Below are positions 11,406 to 23,288 of a stretch of DNA of 64,000 bases, in pieces. Below the pieces are notes generated by a model. The model was not told the DNA's origin. It ran no database searches and was given only the letters and a program-made list of their open reading frames with translations. The translations under genes and the position numbers were made by a program. Origin of the DNA: Paragonimus skrjabini miyazakii. Its lineage: Eukaryota > Platyhelminthes > Trematoda > Plagiorchiida > Troglotrematidae. The stretch is from NCBI GenBank assembly GCA_014338405.1, contig JTDE01001391.1, positions 1 to 64,000 of the forward strand. The letters are read 5' to 3'. The first letter of the stretch is position 1. Every line of letters starts with the position of its first letter.

Positions 11406-11470
11406 GGATTCGAGGCAGCATCAGGAACCGCGTGTCCCTTCGCTGTGTGTGCTCTACCGGCTGAGTAGCA
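11406..11470 (-). repeat. tRNA-derived SINE-like fragment
   Basis: On the minus strand tgctactcagccggtagagc (11470-11451) closely matches a pol III A-box with the tRNA D-arm, followed about 35 bases later by gcctcgaatcc (11416-11406), a two-mismatch B-box. It does not fold as a full tRNA. Confidence 0.5.
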
Positions 11471-11662
11471 TTTATCTACTGGTTAAGTTTATTCTCCATC
11501 TAACGCTTCGGAAGGGCGACAGTCATTAGTGGGTTGAAAGCAGTACCATCCAAGCTGTGCGTGTTATTGTGGACAGAAACTTGTTGATTCTGGAAAAAAT
11601 CATTGAAAAATACTTAAGGCTGCTGCAGTTTTTACGATGTAGTGACGAATTAACGACCAAAA

Positions 11663-11707
11663 GATTCGAACTCCTGACTGCCAGATGGGACATCGTCCAC
11701 TAGGTCA
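11663..11707 (-). repeat. tRNA-derived SINE-like fragment
   Basis: Minus-strand A-box-like ttgacctagtgg (11707-11696) followed by the B-box gagttcgaatc (11673-11663) at tRNA-like spacing. There is no acceptor stem, so it is a relic rather than a tRNA gene. Confidence 0.45.
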
Positions 11708-12299
11708 ACTATGCATCTTTAGGTCGTAGGCCTAATCAAAGTTGGATTTACAGTTCCACGATGTCGCCCCCGTTCACATTTGTTTGCTTCTGGGGCTCAT
11801 TTTAATTGATTGCAGTACTGGTTTTCAGGAGTACCAATTGCTGAAGGTTAATTTCTGTGCACAGTTTCTACTTGGTTGTAAGTTGCTGTCAATTACCAAT
11901 TCATTTTGCACAGCACTAGTTCGATTCGATGATACCGTCGACGTTCTGTCTCCTTCTTTCCCACTCTGTAGGTTGACAGCTGCCTAACAAAATGCATACA
12001 ACCGTGTATCGACATATATTTTATAAAGCTTTTAAAACGTGGATAATTGTGTTCGCTGTAGCACATAACCTTCGAGTGAATCTAAAGTTCTGAAGTTCGA
12101 TCAGGCTGATTAATGAACAACACACACAGCTGGAACAAGCAGTAATCGTGGCAATTTTATAGCAGAGTTTCCCATCAGACACTTCGGCTGATGAGTAATC
12201 GTGGCTTTTTAATACATTAGCTGAACTCATGGACGACCGTGGCTTGCTTACTCAGATAGATTTTTTATGTCGGAAACAAACAGTAAATTCTGGTTGCGC

Positions 12300-12396
12300 C
12301 CTTGTTAGAATTCGTCAGTAGTATGTATCCTTGTCACGACCGGTAGTTGAACTCGGAGCACGTTTTTCTGGGGCATCCACGTTGACAACTGTGCCA
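12300..12396 (-). repeat. tRNA-derived SINE-like repeat, same family as 20095-20280
   Basis: Minus-strand A-box tggcacagttgtcaac (12396-12381) and B-box-like gagttcaactacc (12354-12342). The following bases (…ggtcgtgacaaggatacatactact) match by eye the unit after the B-box at 20150-20175, so this is a dispersed family. Confidence 0.5.
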
Positions 12397-14085
12397 TTGA
12401 CTTCCAACTGGGCACCGCTGAGTCATCATATACACAAGCACAATGACATTTCCGTTTTCACTAGTGTTCGGTTTAGCCAATCTTCTCGACTGACGCAACA
12501 ACTGTTCTGCTAGCTTTAATCCACTACCCGAATACCGTTTCTCCTCTCGAGAACTCAAACATTGATGGTGTTTAATTTGCACACAAATAGTACAAAGAAT
12601 GAACACACCCATGTTTACGGTAGATTTTCTTGTAGCAGTCCATATATACCATTTGCCATTTAAATTTCACCGTATTAATTTTCAAAAAGTGTCTGGGCCG
12701 TTGACTGACAGTCTGACTACTGTTTACGTTATGTCACAAAGCGTTCAGTTGTGTTGAACACGACTCCAGCCTTAATGTGTACAGTTTTATCCTTGCGCAG
12801 TGGTTTGCAATTTTGCAGAACAGGTTTTAACACATGTCTGCATATTTTAAGCTGGCGTGTTCTGTACACTGCGCCGGTCATAGTTTAAAATTTGGACACA
12901 GGAACTACACTAGCTGCGTGAGTTTTATGCTTATTTGTTTCGATGTGTATCGACTGTATCAATCATAACGAGACGAGCCATGCTCCTGTTCGCCGTTTAT
13001 TGGGAACTGGACTGGGAACATTTTGCATGTCGTCCTGTCCAACCATTGTGTTCCCAAACATGTGAGATAAACAACTGTATTCGTTGTGTAAGTGTTCGTT
13101 TTCTGAGGAACCGAAATGTTATCTTAATTTAGCTTGGAGTCGATTACCGTTGTTTGAACTGCAGAAAGATGCAGTACAAGTCAACTAACGATCAGGGCAG
13201 ATTTGTGCAATGTCCCTAAAGAAGAGAAAACTTCATGGCAATCTCTGCTGTAACCGATAAGGGGAAAAAGTTGAAATGAAAAGATGGCAAGGAAATCATT
13301 TCTGAAGAACACATCTAACTGCTCTCTAATTTAATAGACGAAACCTCATAAAAGTCATTACTTCAACTGAAAGTGTATGTAGTTATGATATTCACTGAAT
13401 GCTTCACTGGTTTGTTGTCATTATACTGTTTATTGGAAGGTTATTATTTACACACTGAGTAGCATACCGGTTCGTCAGCTTGAGAAGAATAAAGACAGGA
13501 ACAAATTGAAAGAATTTGAACACGTACCTCACCCACAACGTTGTTTATCCTGGAGGCCTGCAAACGAACTGGAATTATTTGCACGGTCTTCCGTTGTAAC
13601 ACAAATTTCAGATTCTCACTCAGTCTGTACACTACACATTCCATTCACAGGCAGTCCAAACTAATCAACCACCTATCAACCGTCATGCAGACCGGTCATC
13701 TAGATCCTTACAATTTAGATGACGACGTAGCACATTTGATAGACGACGTAGAAGCTGAACCATACCGGCTGGAATGACTATGCCACAACTAACTGCTAGT
13801 GTAACTTCAACTCCGATCAGACAGCCAATGCCAACACTAGCCATGTCAAACGACATTGCTGTATTTAAACAAAAGGCTAGATCATATTTCGTATGTCGAA
13901 TCTTGAAGACACTGCGTACCCGAATCTCGGGACATATTCCGAAATGGTCTGTGAATGCCAAAAGTAGGATAAACAACAGTGCTATGGTGGAATGTTTGTT
14001 GTCAACCGATCACACAAGAATGTTTGCCGTGTTGTCTTTCACCTTGTAAACACAGCGAAATTTTGCATTATCTCAGGGGCTAATG

Positions 14086-14109
14086 ATATATATATATATA
14101 TATATATAT
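14086..14109. repeat. (AT)n microsatellite
   Basis: A run of twelve uninterrupted AT units. A short poly-A run follows at about 14165-14176. Confidence 0.95.
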
Positions 14110-15849
14110 GATGTATAGCGACCCGCGAACGTTCACGAATCAGAAAATCGAAGGACAGTTACCGAAAAAAAAAAAGTAGTGTCGCTAAGCCACCAATGAG
14201 CATAGCGACATAAACATCGAACAGGGAAAAAATGGCGAAGGTTACCTCACGACATTTCCCCCTATTCTGATTGGGTAAAATCGTTTTCTCGTGGAAGGAG
14301 GCGGATTTGGACAAAAAAATGGACTCCCTAACAGGAGACCAGCATCGTGAGTCTAGCAGTAGATCGAGGTGAACCTAGCACTTTGTTGGTAATTTGTTTC
14401 ACCAGTGCCTACTATTATCCTTAATAGTTTTCACCTTTAAGTGCTAAGTTTCTCTAGTGCTCCCTATTTTCCCGCTTTATTCGTCTGATGCTTAAATTTG
14501 GTTTGCCGCTCGTTTGACACCAGCGGCGTCAGTGTTATGACCGTATCAGACGGTGGGTGGTTTCACTCATGTTTTACAACATGGCGGTAATCATTCTTTG
14601 AGATGACAGAGCGAATGTGTCACTTACTTGGCTGCCGGGTGGAGAAAATGTGAACAACAGTAATGTGACCGGCACTCAACAATCTCAGTTTATTAGAAAG
14701 TTTATGCCCCAATTATAGAGTCAACAGTGTTATCATTAACCGTTGCTGCTGGGAGACAAGCGCGTTATGTTTTGATTGGCCCGTTCGATATTACGTTCCA
14801 CGGCCTTAAGCAATTCAGCTGCTTAATTCCAACACACATTCAACCAGGTTGTCTTAATCACCACCTCTTACAAACAAGTTCGATGAAGCAGTTGATTGTC
14901 ATTTTTGATTGGTTGGCGCCGATTGAACATCATTCCGCTCGCAGGGGCTTGTACTAGATTTCTGATTGGCTGAAGTTTCATCAATCATGAAACCGTTTCA
15001 ATCTAATCTAATTACAAGACGTGGAGTTGCTTCATCTGTAAAACACTTTTCCTATTGTTACCATTCGCTCAGGTAAAGTTAGAAAAAGGATTTAAAGAAC
15101 TCAGTTTTGCTGCTCTCATCCGCAATGCTCTATCTGTTTGTCGTCAACTGACCGCTTTTTGGACAGTCATTACATTGCACTGAATAAGATGCAAGTTCAA
15201 AGGTTTGATAGAACAAAAGATATTGAAGAATTTATAAGAACTAGATTCGCGTCCTAGTTAAATTGGAGCGGGTCGTCGATGCTGTTTGTAGAGAAAAGAA
15301 ACGTTATATCTGGTGCTGAAGGACGTTTAGGAGGTCAGTTTTAGAAGCATAGTTTGTACAGACTGCTTCGTCCCATTCTTCAGTATCATTGAAGACTGTT
15401 CAGCAAATTAGGAAGGTCCAGTTCTGTCTCAACTGATCTTACTCAACTACACTCCCCAAAAGGTTATCAGGAAATTCTGTCATTACATCACCAATTCCAG
15501 ATAATCTCCGGGTAGTTATCAATGAAAATCTTACTGACCCTATGTGAACTGGTATGCAATAAAATCGCAACCATGAATTGCGCATCATATGCCCGCTTTG
15601 CACTCATCTACGGTAAAGCTGTTATGCTTGCAAAAACACAGCCTGTGGAGTGATTAATTTCTTGATCTCCATTGCAAGGTAAAAGAAAATATACTACTGA
15701 AAACGCAAACACTATTTTACACGGTATACTTGTATCCACTTCTGCTAGCAATAGCCAATTATTCTGTTAACATGCCCTGTGCAGTTCATGTACACGATCC
15801 CTATAGTCGTTTCTGGCTCCTGCCCCTTCAGATTTTGCACGTTTCGGCT

Positions 15850-15991
15850 NNNNNNNNNNNNNNNNNNNNNNNNNNNNNNNNNNNNNNNNNNNNNNNNNNN
15901 NNNNNNNNNNNNNNNNNNNNNNNNNNNNNNNNNNNNNNNNNNNNNNNNNNNNNNNNNNNNNNNNNNNNNNNNNNNNNNNNNNNNNNNNNNN
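15850..15991. other. Assembly gap (142 N)
   Basis: Undetermined bases within the transporter intron. Flanks show no coding signal, and reading frames across it are artefacts. Confidence 0.99.
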
Positions 15992-18153
15992 ACAGCGCTG
16001 TGTATGGTGCAAGAAATCATCCTTGAAGTGTACAAACATATCAGTACACTCAACTCAGCTGAGACCAGTTGTAAATGGTTCCCAACTTATATAACAACCC
16101 AGCTTTTTAATCTCACCTCGTAACCGTATTCGCTTAGGGGATAAGTAATTTGATCTCGCCTATGGATATCGACTTGAGAAAGTTGCAAGCTTTGCATGAA
16201 GAATCCAATCACCTTTTAAGTCTGTAGAAAGCAACGGTTGAGTGCGAATTAATGTAATACCCATTTCGTGGAAACTGTGAGCTAATTCAATCCATTTAAA
16301 CCTTATATAAGGGATAATCGTAAGCTGGAATGAGATACATAATGAGAGGTTGTTCTTATTTATTTCATTTGTACCGCGCGTCTCGTTTAAACTACAGATA
16401 TCGATTCATATAGGGAACAGTTTGAATGAAGCTGGCAGATTTATGGAATGTAGTGCATTCGGTACCCCAGATAACAGCTATCTGTCATTGTGCCTTGAGG
16501 GTTACAGTAAGAACCCTAGATCCCTCATTTGATGTAATGAGTACCTGATAAATGGTTGTCAGCTTCTGTGGTTTCACGACTGAGTATCTCCGTCTAGTGT
16601 AACCGTTTCTGTGATTTTGCAGGATGCGATTCTTTTTCACATTGCTCAATGGACACCATTTTGGGAAATTTGTACATAACATTGTGAAAGAATGCACTTA
16701 ACTTCAATCACAATGGGGGAGAAATTTACAAATTATTTCGAACGGTTTTGCACTTCATTTTATGACTTGTTTCTTAACCTTGAAATGTATCGCAGTGTAT
16801 CGTTTTCAATGTAAAAAGACTAACGAGCTACTGAATTTATTGCCACTCTTCTCAGCCTACACATCAATGAACCCTAACATTCTTGTTGCGACAATTGGAT
16901 ATCCTTTCTGCTTGTGATGTAAAGTGGTATAATTGGATGATATGTATGTCTATTAAAATTAAACGTCCGACTATATACACACAGTGATGATCAGTCCTTT
17001 AACAACTGATTGCCAAGCTTGTGCACTCCTACAGTCTAATGCACTAAGTGAACTGCTCACTCGTTTGTGCTCGTCTTCAAGTTGAATTTCGACGATAAAT
17101 TTGGAGTAGAAGTTATTTACGATGCTTCTCATATGTTTTTCGGACGTAAAAGCCATTTTTTTAATCAAATTCATTTGCTTTGTTTTCGCACGATTGTTTA
17201 TAAAACTTCTTATTCATAAAAGCTAGGTTATTATTTCTACTTTAATACTTTGTCGTTTTACTCGCCGAAGTTTGGTTTTCAATTTCAGCGAATAGCTTTC
17301 ATATTTTATCACGTATAGTTTGGTTAAAAAATATTGAGAGTTCGTTTATGCTGTTGTGGGCAGTGACAATGCTGAGCTTCATGCGTCTGCATGATGAAAG
17401 TAATTAGTTTGCTCAGGCCATCACACTCACTAGTGGATCATCACCAATACAATAGATGATGATGTCTCGGTGTAATTGTTGTATTTTTGCAATTCTCTGT
17501 CGTAGATAAGTCCTCTTTGTCAATCAAATAGGGGAACAAGTGGATTCTTGTCGGTTCGTCGAATTGTGTATTTCACCAACGTTTAATGGTTTATTTGATT
17601 GACGACTCAACTGAAATTGTTTTGAATAGCTATATTATGAAAAACGGCTTTTCCCAGCAGTCCGTTGACTAATTCACCATAATCTAGGATAATAGGCATT
17701 CACAGAGTCTTTCGATGACCCGGACTATTTCGCTGTTTCCCACATTGGTTAGTGTAAATCTGGGGTGCGAGTGTATGGGACCGACATTAAGGATACTATC
17801 TACCGTCATGAGTCTTTCAAGCCTCTGTTAGTGACCGAGCCTTATCGTTGCCAACTATACATCAGTAATTAACACCATGAGATTAAGAACAAGCTTTGAT
17901 TTGAAATTAAGAGGAGTGAGACTTAATTTTCAACACAACTCACGTTCAAACTGAAACGCATCGTTAGATGACTCAACCATTTACTAGGAAAGGCAAATTA
18001 ATTAGCCGGTTATTTTTGTAACAGATATTCGTTTCCTATTCGCACGGTACTTAAGAGCTACCCATTCACAGGAGACTAGGCCGACGAGAGATTCGACTAA
18101 CCATCGTTCAAAAAAGCAACTCTTTATCCAACTAAACAATATTTACAACATAC

Positions 18154-18271
18154 CCGTGCTTGCACCAACTGCACCGATCAGGACGGACGGAACGGCCATG
18201 ATTATACAGCCAAGAGAGGCCACGTAGCTTAAAATTTGTGCGCTTCGTGCACTTTTGCAGGAAAGAACGCG
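18154..18271 (-). CDS. SLC5A7: High-affinity choline transporter, internal exon (RVLS to GAST)
   Basis: A 118-bp exon between acceptor cattttcag and donor gtatgt, phase 0 in and phase 1 out. It encodes 39 residues beginning RVLSCKSARSAQILSY and ending PSVLIGAVGAST, matching the CHT1 segment after the YFQ motif (in vertebrates RVLSSSSATYAQVLSF…IGAIGAST) with a membrane helix in its second half. The final G joins the next exon to make the Asp of DWN. It is too small to stand out as an open reading frame and was found by homology to the neighbouring exons. Confidence 0.95.
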
Positions 18272-19867
18272 CTGAAAATGGAACATGGAAATTGGGACGA
18301 AAAGTAGGTATACAAACCGAAAGAATTTAACGCAACTCTATTCACCAAAAGCTTGTTGATACAAATTCTAATAAAACATTTCATCCAATACCGTGGCACA
18401 TTCAGTATTAATTCAACGTTTCGAAAAACGACAAATGATCCGAAAAAGACCCTGTTATATTAGTTCACTTCGAGTGTGCTTTTCAGTGCCAGTTAGCTGG
18501 CGGAAAGTAGTCACTTTGTTGATAGATACCATTACGCACCTTGGTACTAAATTTTCTGGGTCTGATGATCAACGTACATTTTAAAACGGTTAGGGAGCAA
18601 ATTGTCGGACTGAGATTCCGTTGGAATCTCGAAACACTGTTTCACCCAGCTAGATAATGTCAGCATATCTAGCTAGTGAAAGTTAGAAAGTACAACTACC
18701 AGTTACACAGTAGTTTATTTCATTCGAGGATGAGGAAGTCATTTACAATGTTTTTTTTTGGCATAAGACGTTTGAAACTTGTGGCTTCCAAAAAGCTCGT
18801 GAAAGTTGTTAAATCTGTTGTAGTTCGTTTGATAAGTTTGTCGTCTTTTGTTTAGTATGATGTGGAACGATGAATTCGTTGAGGTATGTTTGGTTTGTTT
18901 GTAGAAAGCTGGTCCTTAGTTTACCTTAATTTATCTTTCCTGTGTGCAGTAAACCATCATGATGGACTTTTCCACTATAACTGCACATAAGATGTTTGCT
19001 TTCTTCCTTTTTATAACCAACATTGTTTATCTGTTAAAACTTCCTTCTTGATATTGTTTGGCACGTTCTCACCTTCATCTACACCGGCATGTTTTAATGA
19101 GCTCATATCCCGTTGACTAGTGGCTGTTTGTGGGCTCTTGTTTAGTTGCTCCAGTTTGAATGCCTGTGCTGGATAATTTATGTACACAGTTGATTCACAT
19201 TCGAGATGAGATAGTACCTTTATTGTAATTTTGCTAAATCGTATCATATAAATTCCAATCCTTTCGATTGCCTTTTCTGACGTTTTTTCACTTGCAAGAT
19301 AGTCCCGTTAACCCGACCGTCTGAATAAGCGTTATTGGAATTGTCGAGTACGCGTTACTGAATGAATGACCCTAAATCGCCAGGAGCGATTTAACAATGG
19401 TGACACTGACGGTTAAAGCGACATCCGAAGACGCCGCAACAGTTCATTTGCCAGTGATATTACATAGCTAATCGCAGTCCCCTTATTCAGATAGAATATC
19501 CAGTTACCTCCTTTTGGAAGAAAGTACTGGACTCCATTCTCAGCCTTTTTGACTTGTTAAACCTCCTTGCTAATTACAATCAATGAATTCAAGACTGAGA
19601 CTTCTCATCAAATTGTGATCGCGGAAACCAAAACTTGCTGACCGGCGTTCTTGTTAGTTCATACTTAGCAGTAAGTGTTGGATGACAGTTACTCTGGTTC
19701 CTTTCGAGGCGATCGAACTATATGAACAAATTTGGACAAGCGTTTGCATATGAAAACTCGGGCACATCTGATGTGTACTCATCGATACAATATCCAATAC
19801 GGTTGCTAAATGAAGAGGCAGTCGATGCTCAATTGCCGGTCGTGATGAGCTTTCTCCGAAAGTTGCT

Positions 19868-19989
19868 GACTGGGTAGCCTATGGGAATGCCACAGCCGCG
19901 ATCAAACACGTTGCAGTCGGCCCATTTCGAAATGATGAACTTGACTCGAGTTTCGCTCTCATTAGAGCTCGTCAGTAGTGCATATCCTT
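19868..19989 (-). repeat. Second, inverted copy of the SINE-like body
   Basis: 19943-19989 is the reverse complement of 20159-20205 with about four mismatches in 47 bases. The adjoining 19868-19903 (gcctatgggaatgccacagc) instead repeats 20239-20274 in direct orientation. The two copies are therefore rearranged relative to each other. Confidence 0.6.
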
Positions 19990-20094
19990 ACTGTGTATCC
20001 TCTCGAGACAATCGGGTAACCTGATCATTACTCATAAGTGAAGGTGACTGAGTGTTCACATATGACAATTCGGTCGTGTCTAATGTGAGGTAAA

Positions 20095-20280
20095 TGGCGA
20101 TGTGGTCTGCACGGTTGTCTCATGAACGCGTGGCCGGAGTTATAGTCCCGGCCGTGGCAAGGATATGCACTACTTACCAGCTCTCATGGGAGCGAAACTC
20201 GAGTCTAGTGCTTCTGCTGTTCGAAAGGGCCCGATTGGAAAGTCTGTGAGAATGCGACAGCTGCGATCAAGTGTGAGTGA
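20095..20280 (+). repeat. tRNA-derived SINE-like element with body
   Basis: A-box tggcgatgtggtctgc at 20095-20110 and degenerate B-box gagttatagtccc at 20137-20149, 42 bases apart in the middle of tRNA-like text. They are followed by a non-tRNA body that recurs at 12300-12340 and, inverted, at 19943-19989. This is the clearest member of the family in the window. Confidence 0.6.
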
Positions 20281-20435
20281 TGTCCAATTTTTCAAATTGG
20301 AAACCGTTTTTTTCGGCGTTATCACTTGTTAGCCAGACCCCATCCAAGATCATAACATTTGTAAAGCATTGTTATTCAATAAATTGAGATCTTTATCCAC
20401 AGTTAATAAATCAACTTGTTTTTGTCCGTTTCGCC

Positions 20436-20560
20436 TTGACAACTCTGTTTCATATAAATTGTTATGTAATTAGCCTGATGATGAATAACCGAAAACCAGC
20501 TTGTTCGCTACACTGTTGTTTTCTGATGACTACCCTGGGGATTTTCAACCAAATCAACTG
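20436..20560 (+). repeat. Diverged Penelope terminal repeat with hammerhead-like core
   Basis: Aligns by eye with the 48640-48753 terminal repeat: shared tataa-tt, gcctgatgatgaat, tgttcgc, a ttgtt-tct run and tggg-attt blocks in the same order. It contains an intact CTGATGA (20475-20481), the hammerhead ribozyme catalytic box, followed by a degenerate stem and AAAAC in place of GAAAC. No reverse-transcriptase sequence adjoins it, so it is a solo relic. Confidence 0.5.
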
Positions 20561-23126
20561 TAAGTTAGTTATGCTACTAACTTCAAATGCAGTGGAGTCT
20601 GTTGATCAGTACTGGTTACATATGAGTTTGCAAGATAAGTTTAGACGTTTAGTCTAAGTTACGATTCGACGTGAAATCATAATTTTACTAACTTGACATT
20701 GGTAGCATATGTTTAACGGTAAAAATTCACCGGAAACCTGCGTTCGACTTTGTGGCCGTCACCACTCATCAGGTACGGATGCCCGCTGAATTGGACTTTT
20801 ACACAAGTATTTATATCACCGAAGTCATTCACATCTCAAAATATTCCATGAATCCTGCTTTTGTAAACCGAAGTTTCGGACTCAAACGCAGCGAGGTTTC
20901 CATGCAGTCGTTCTGTGTACTACTGCCATGTTCTGTAAGTTTAACTGGGGTTTCTCGTCAATGATTTTTCATCCGTCTTGCCGATTTCTCTCAATGACAG
21001 CATGCTTGATCTCTCTCGTTTTTCGTAATCCATCGATGTTTGAATTTAGTGACATTACGTGGGCATGTTGAACTGTGTCACTGTGTATCGAAAGAATCAC
21101 ATCTCTGACCCATCACCTATTGTGTTTATCAAAGTAATGCAATATTCATCAGCTAGACGTGGATTGTGAATGCGTCAGTAACTTATGTGATCCAGTGTCT
21201 CGATTACCTCTTCAAAAAATGAGGTTAGTTTTTCACTTTGCTTTTCAACTGGACACAGCTTGCGTTTATAGCGAAACTTATCAACTAAGACTTACTCTGC
21301 TCACCGTAACCATCACAGTGCGCGACTGACCATGAACGTCACATTGATTTCATGTGGCTGAATGTTATCTACACAGTGGGCTTTGATGGGATGGCGACTG
21401 ATGCATATTGTGGATGAATCAAAGTACTCCAAATCGCTGCTACAAAAGAAAGAGTGATCCTTTGAGTTATCAACTGCCAGCCACATGTTCCAGTGGAGGG
21501 GACTTATTTTGGCAAACTGTACAGCCTAGAAATTGGTTGACTGGCACTTGTATATTTACATAAATATACTGACTGCTTCTACAAAGCGACCTATTTAACA
21601 TGTTTGCAGGCTCTAGAGTGTGTACGCGGAGACAAAATAAACGGATGCCCTTTTTAACACTACTTTTGTCTAACTATCTTTAAACACAAAATGTGACCCA
21701 TTTACACACTACCTTATTTGACCTACCTTACACAGACACAAACCGGCAATTTTAGGTAAGGGAGAGAGCCAAAGTAGCAAACAAGTGTTCATAAGGCGTT
21801 GTTCTGAGTGTCCATCAGACCGCCAAATCCTAAGTGGATGAGATCTCGTCACACACAATTTATAGACAGTGGTCAGCCGCAAGGATTAATGCTGTAAACT
21901 TGACTTAAAAAAGGACCCACACAAATGGCTTTTCATACATATCTGTTCAACTTAATACAGGGTGTGTAAGTTTCATTGAATGCATTTTATATATTTATCA
22001 TACCACAGGGCATTTGTCTGACAACATGCGTGAAAATCATTTTTCGTCCCCGAACAGTTCCAAGCGTGACTTCTACTCACTTGACTAACTTGGCACATTT
22101 TGTACGCAAGATGGCATCTTGTACACTGATTGTCGAGCACCTACACACAATTCATGAAAGCATTATTTCACAGACTGACCGTTGTGCTACACGTAAGTGC
22201 GGAGTCTCTCATCTGCCTATCGAATAATTTTTATTCAATGTGGCAAACATTTTTATTTTCATTTTGATAAACAAACAGTAAAAACGAGCGTTAACAGGTA
22301 GGCTATTCACCCAACTTCCTTCTAAAAGAAGCAGTAAACTAGAGTTTTTCTTTTACCAGAGACCATCAGTCGTGTTTTTCAGTAGTGACGAGTTCCAACA
22401 AGACGTGAGACTTACTAGGAGTAGGAACCAAATCTTTGTTATTGTATTTGTTAGCTGAACGATTCTGGGTTGACATAGTTTTTTTCTAAGAAATGGCAGT
22501 TCTATCTAATGAACGCTGCTAATAAGTAAGAATGTTGTCTATGTGAGACAACCCCATTACAGTCCCCCAAGCCATGAGCGTATCAATTCTGTGGACTGGA
22601 ATGGACTAAGCCTCCCTCAAGCAATAACAGTAGGACGGACTTGTATGGCTAGAACCAGATTATCTAAATATTTATGACCACGAGGACCGCTAAAATCTAC
22701 TGACACTCTAGTGATCCGTCGTCATGTATCAATGATGCAGGCCATAATTTAGTCCACGCATGGCTGTAATATATATTCCAGACGTTGTTGAACCGTAGTT
22801 TTGTTTAATATACTACACTAAACGAACTTCCACATATGCTTTCTGAGACCTATGAGCAGTGCTCTCCAGGCATGATCACTTGCACATGTGGGCGTGCTAG
22901 GGATGACACAGAGCACAGCTAATTTACGTAAGTCCTTCCATAGGGAATTGATTTCACAGGTACTTGGCTCTGGCCGTGTTGTGCGATATTTACTTAACGT
23001 TCCATAGAGGTCTAAACAAGGATGTGAATTGAAATGATTATTGGTGGTTACATGTTCGAACTAATGTTTTGTTGATTTTATGTGTTGTCTCATGACACAT
23101 TTAAACGCAATTGATACTTGGCTTAC

Positions 23127-23288
23127 CTGGAAATATACTTGCCATGGGATCCCCCCACAGATTAGCATAAGTAGATTGTCCACGTAATTAAATGCGTCCG
23201 CGCTCTCTACAGTGCCACGCCAGCGGTCCCACGTTTGCGTAATAGGAACTGTTGCTTCGTTAACCATTGCGAACGGTATCGATAACCA
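23127..23288 (-). CDS. SLC5A7: High-affinity choline transporter, internal exon (WLSIPF to WQVYFQ)
   Basis: A 162-bp exon (54 codons, phase 0 at both ends) between acceptor cttttccag and donor gtaagc. It begins WLSIPFAMVNEAT, completing a membrane helix started in the previous exon. It continues with a variable extracellular loop (TQTWDRWRGTVESADAF) and ends in YVDNLLMLICGGIPWQVYFQ, matching the GGIPWQ-YFQ signature of CHT1. An in-frame Met early in the exon is internal, not a start. No damage is seen. Confidence 0.95.

Larger units (their letters stand above)
9442..18153 (-). other. SLC5A7: Choline transporter intron with repeats and an assembly gap
   Basis: An 8.7-kb intron (donor gtatgt). 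It contains SINE-like fragments at 11406-11470, 11663-11707 and 12300-12396, an AT microsatellite at 14086-14109, a CCAAT-box-rich stretch at 14260-14975 and a gap at 15850-15991. The remainder shows no recognisable exon. Short open stretches such as 13541-13777 and 13683-13976 were examined and not accepted as genes. Confidence 0.75.
18272..23126 (-). other. SLC5A7: Choline transporter intron with composite repeats
   Basis: A 4.9-kb intron with donor gtaagc. It holds the SINE-like inverted pair at 19868-20280 and the Penelope terminal-repeat relic at 20436-20560. I see no exon in 18300-19800 or 20700-23100. Confidence 0.75.

Noticed and set aside
11406..11470. Functional tRNA gene
   Set aside because: A and B boxes are present, but acceptor and anticodon stems do not pair, so a tRNA-derived repeat is the better reading.
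13541..13777. Possible plus-strand terminal exon ending in an acidic segment with two DDV repeats
   Set aside because: An acceptor-like ttcattcacag-type site is present upstream, but there is no homology, no partner exon, and the opposite strand is equally open.
13683..13976. Minus-strand open stretch with hydrophobic segments inside the transporter intron
   Set aside because: It does not match any missing transporter segment; flanking exons already join in phase without it.
15730..16123. Open reading frames across the first assembly gap
   Set aside because: They are open only because undetermined bases contain no stop codons.
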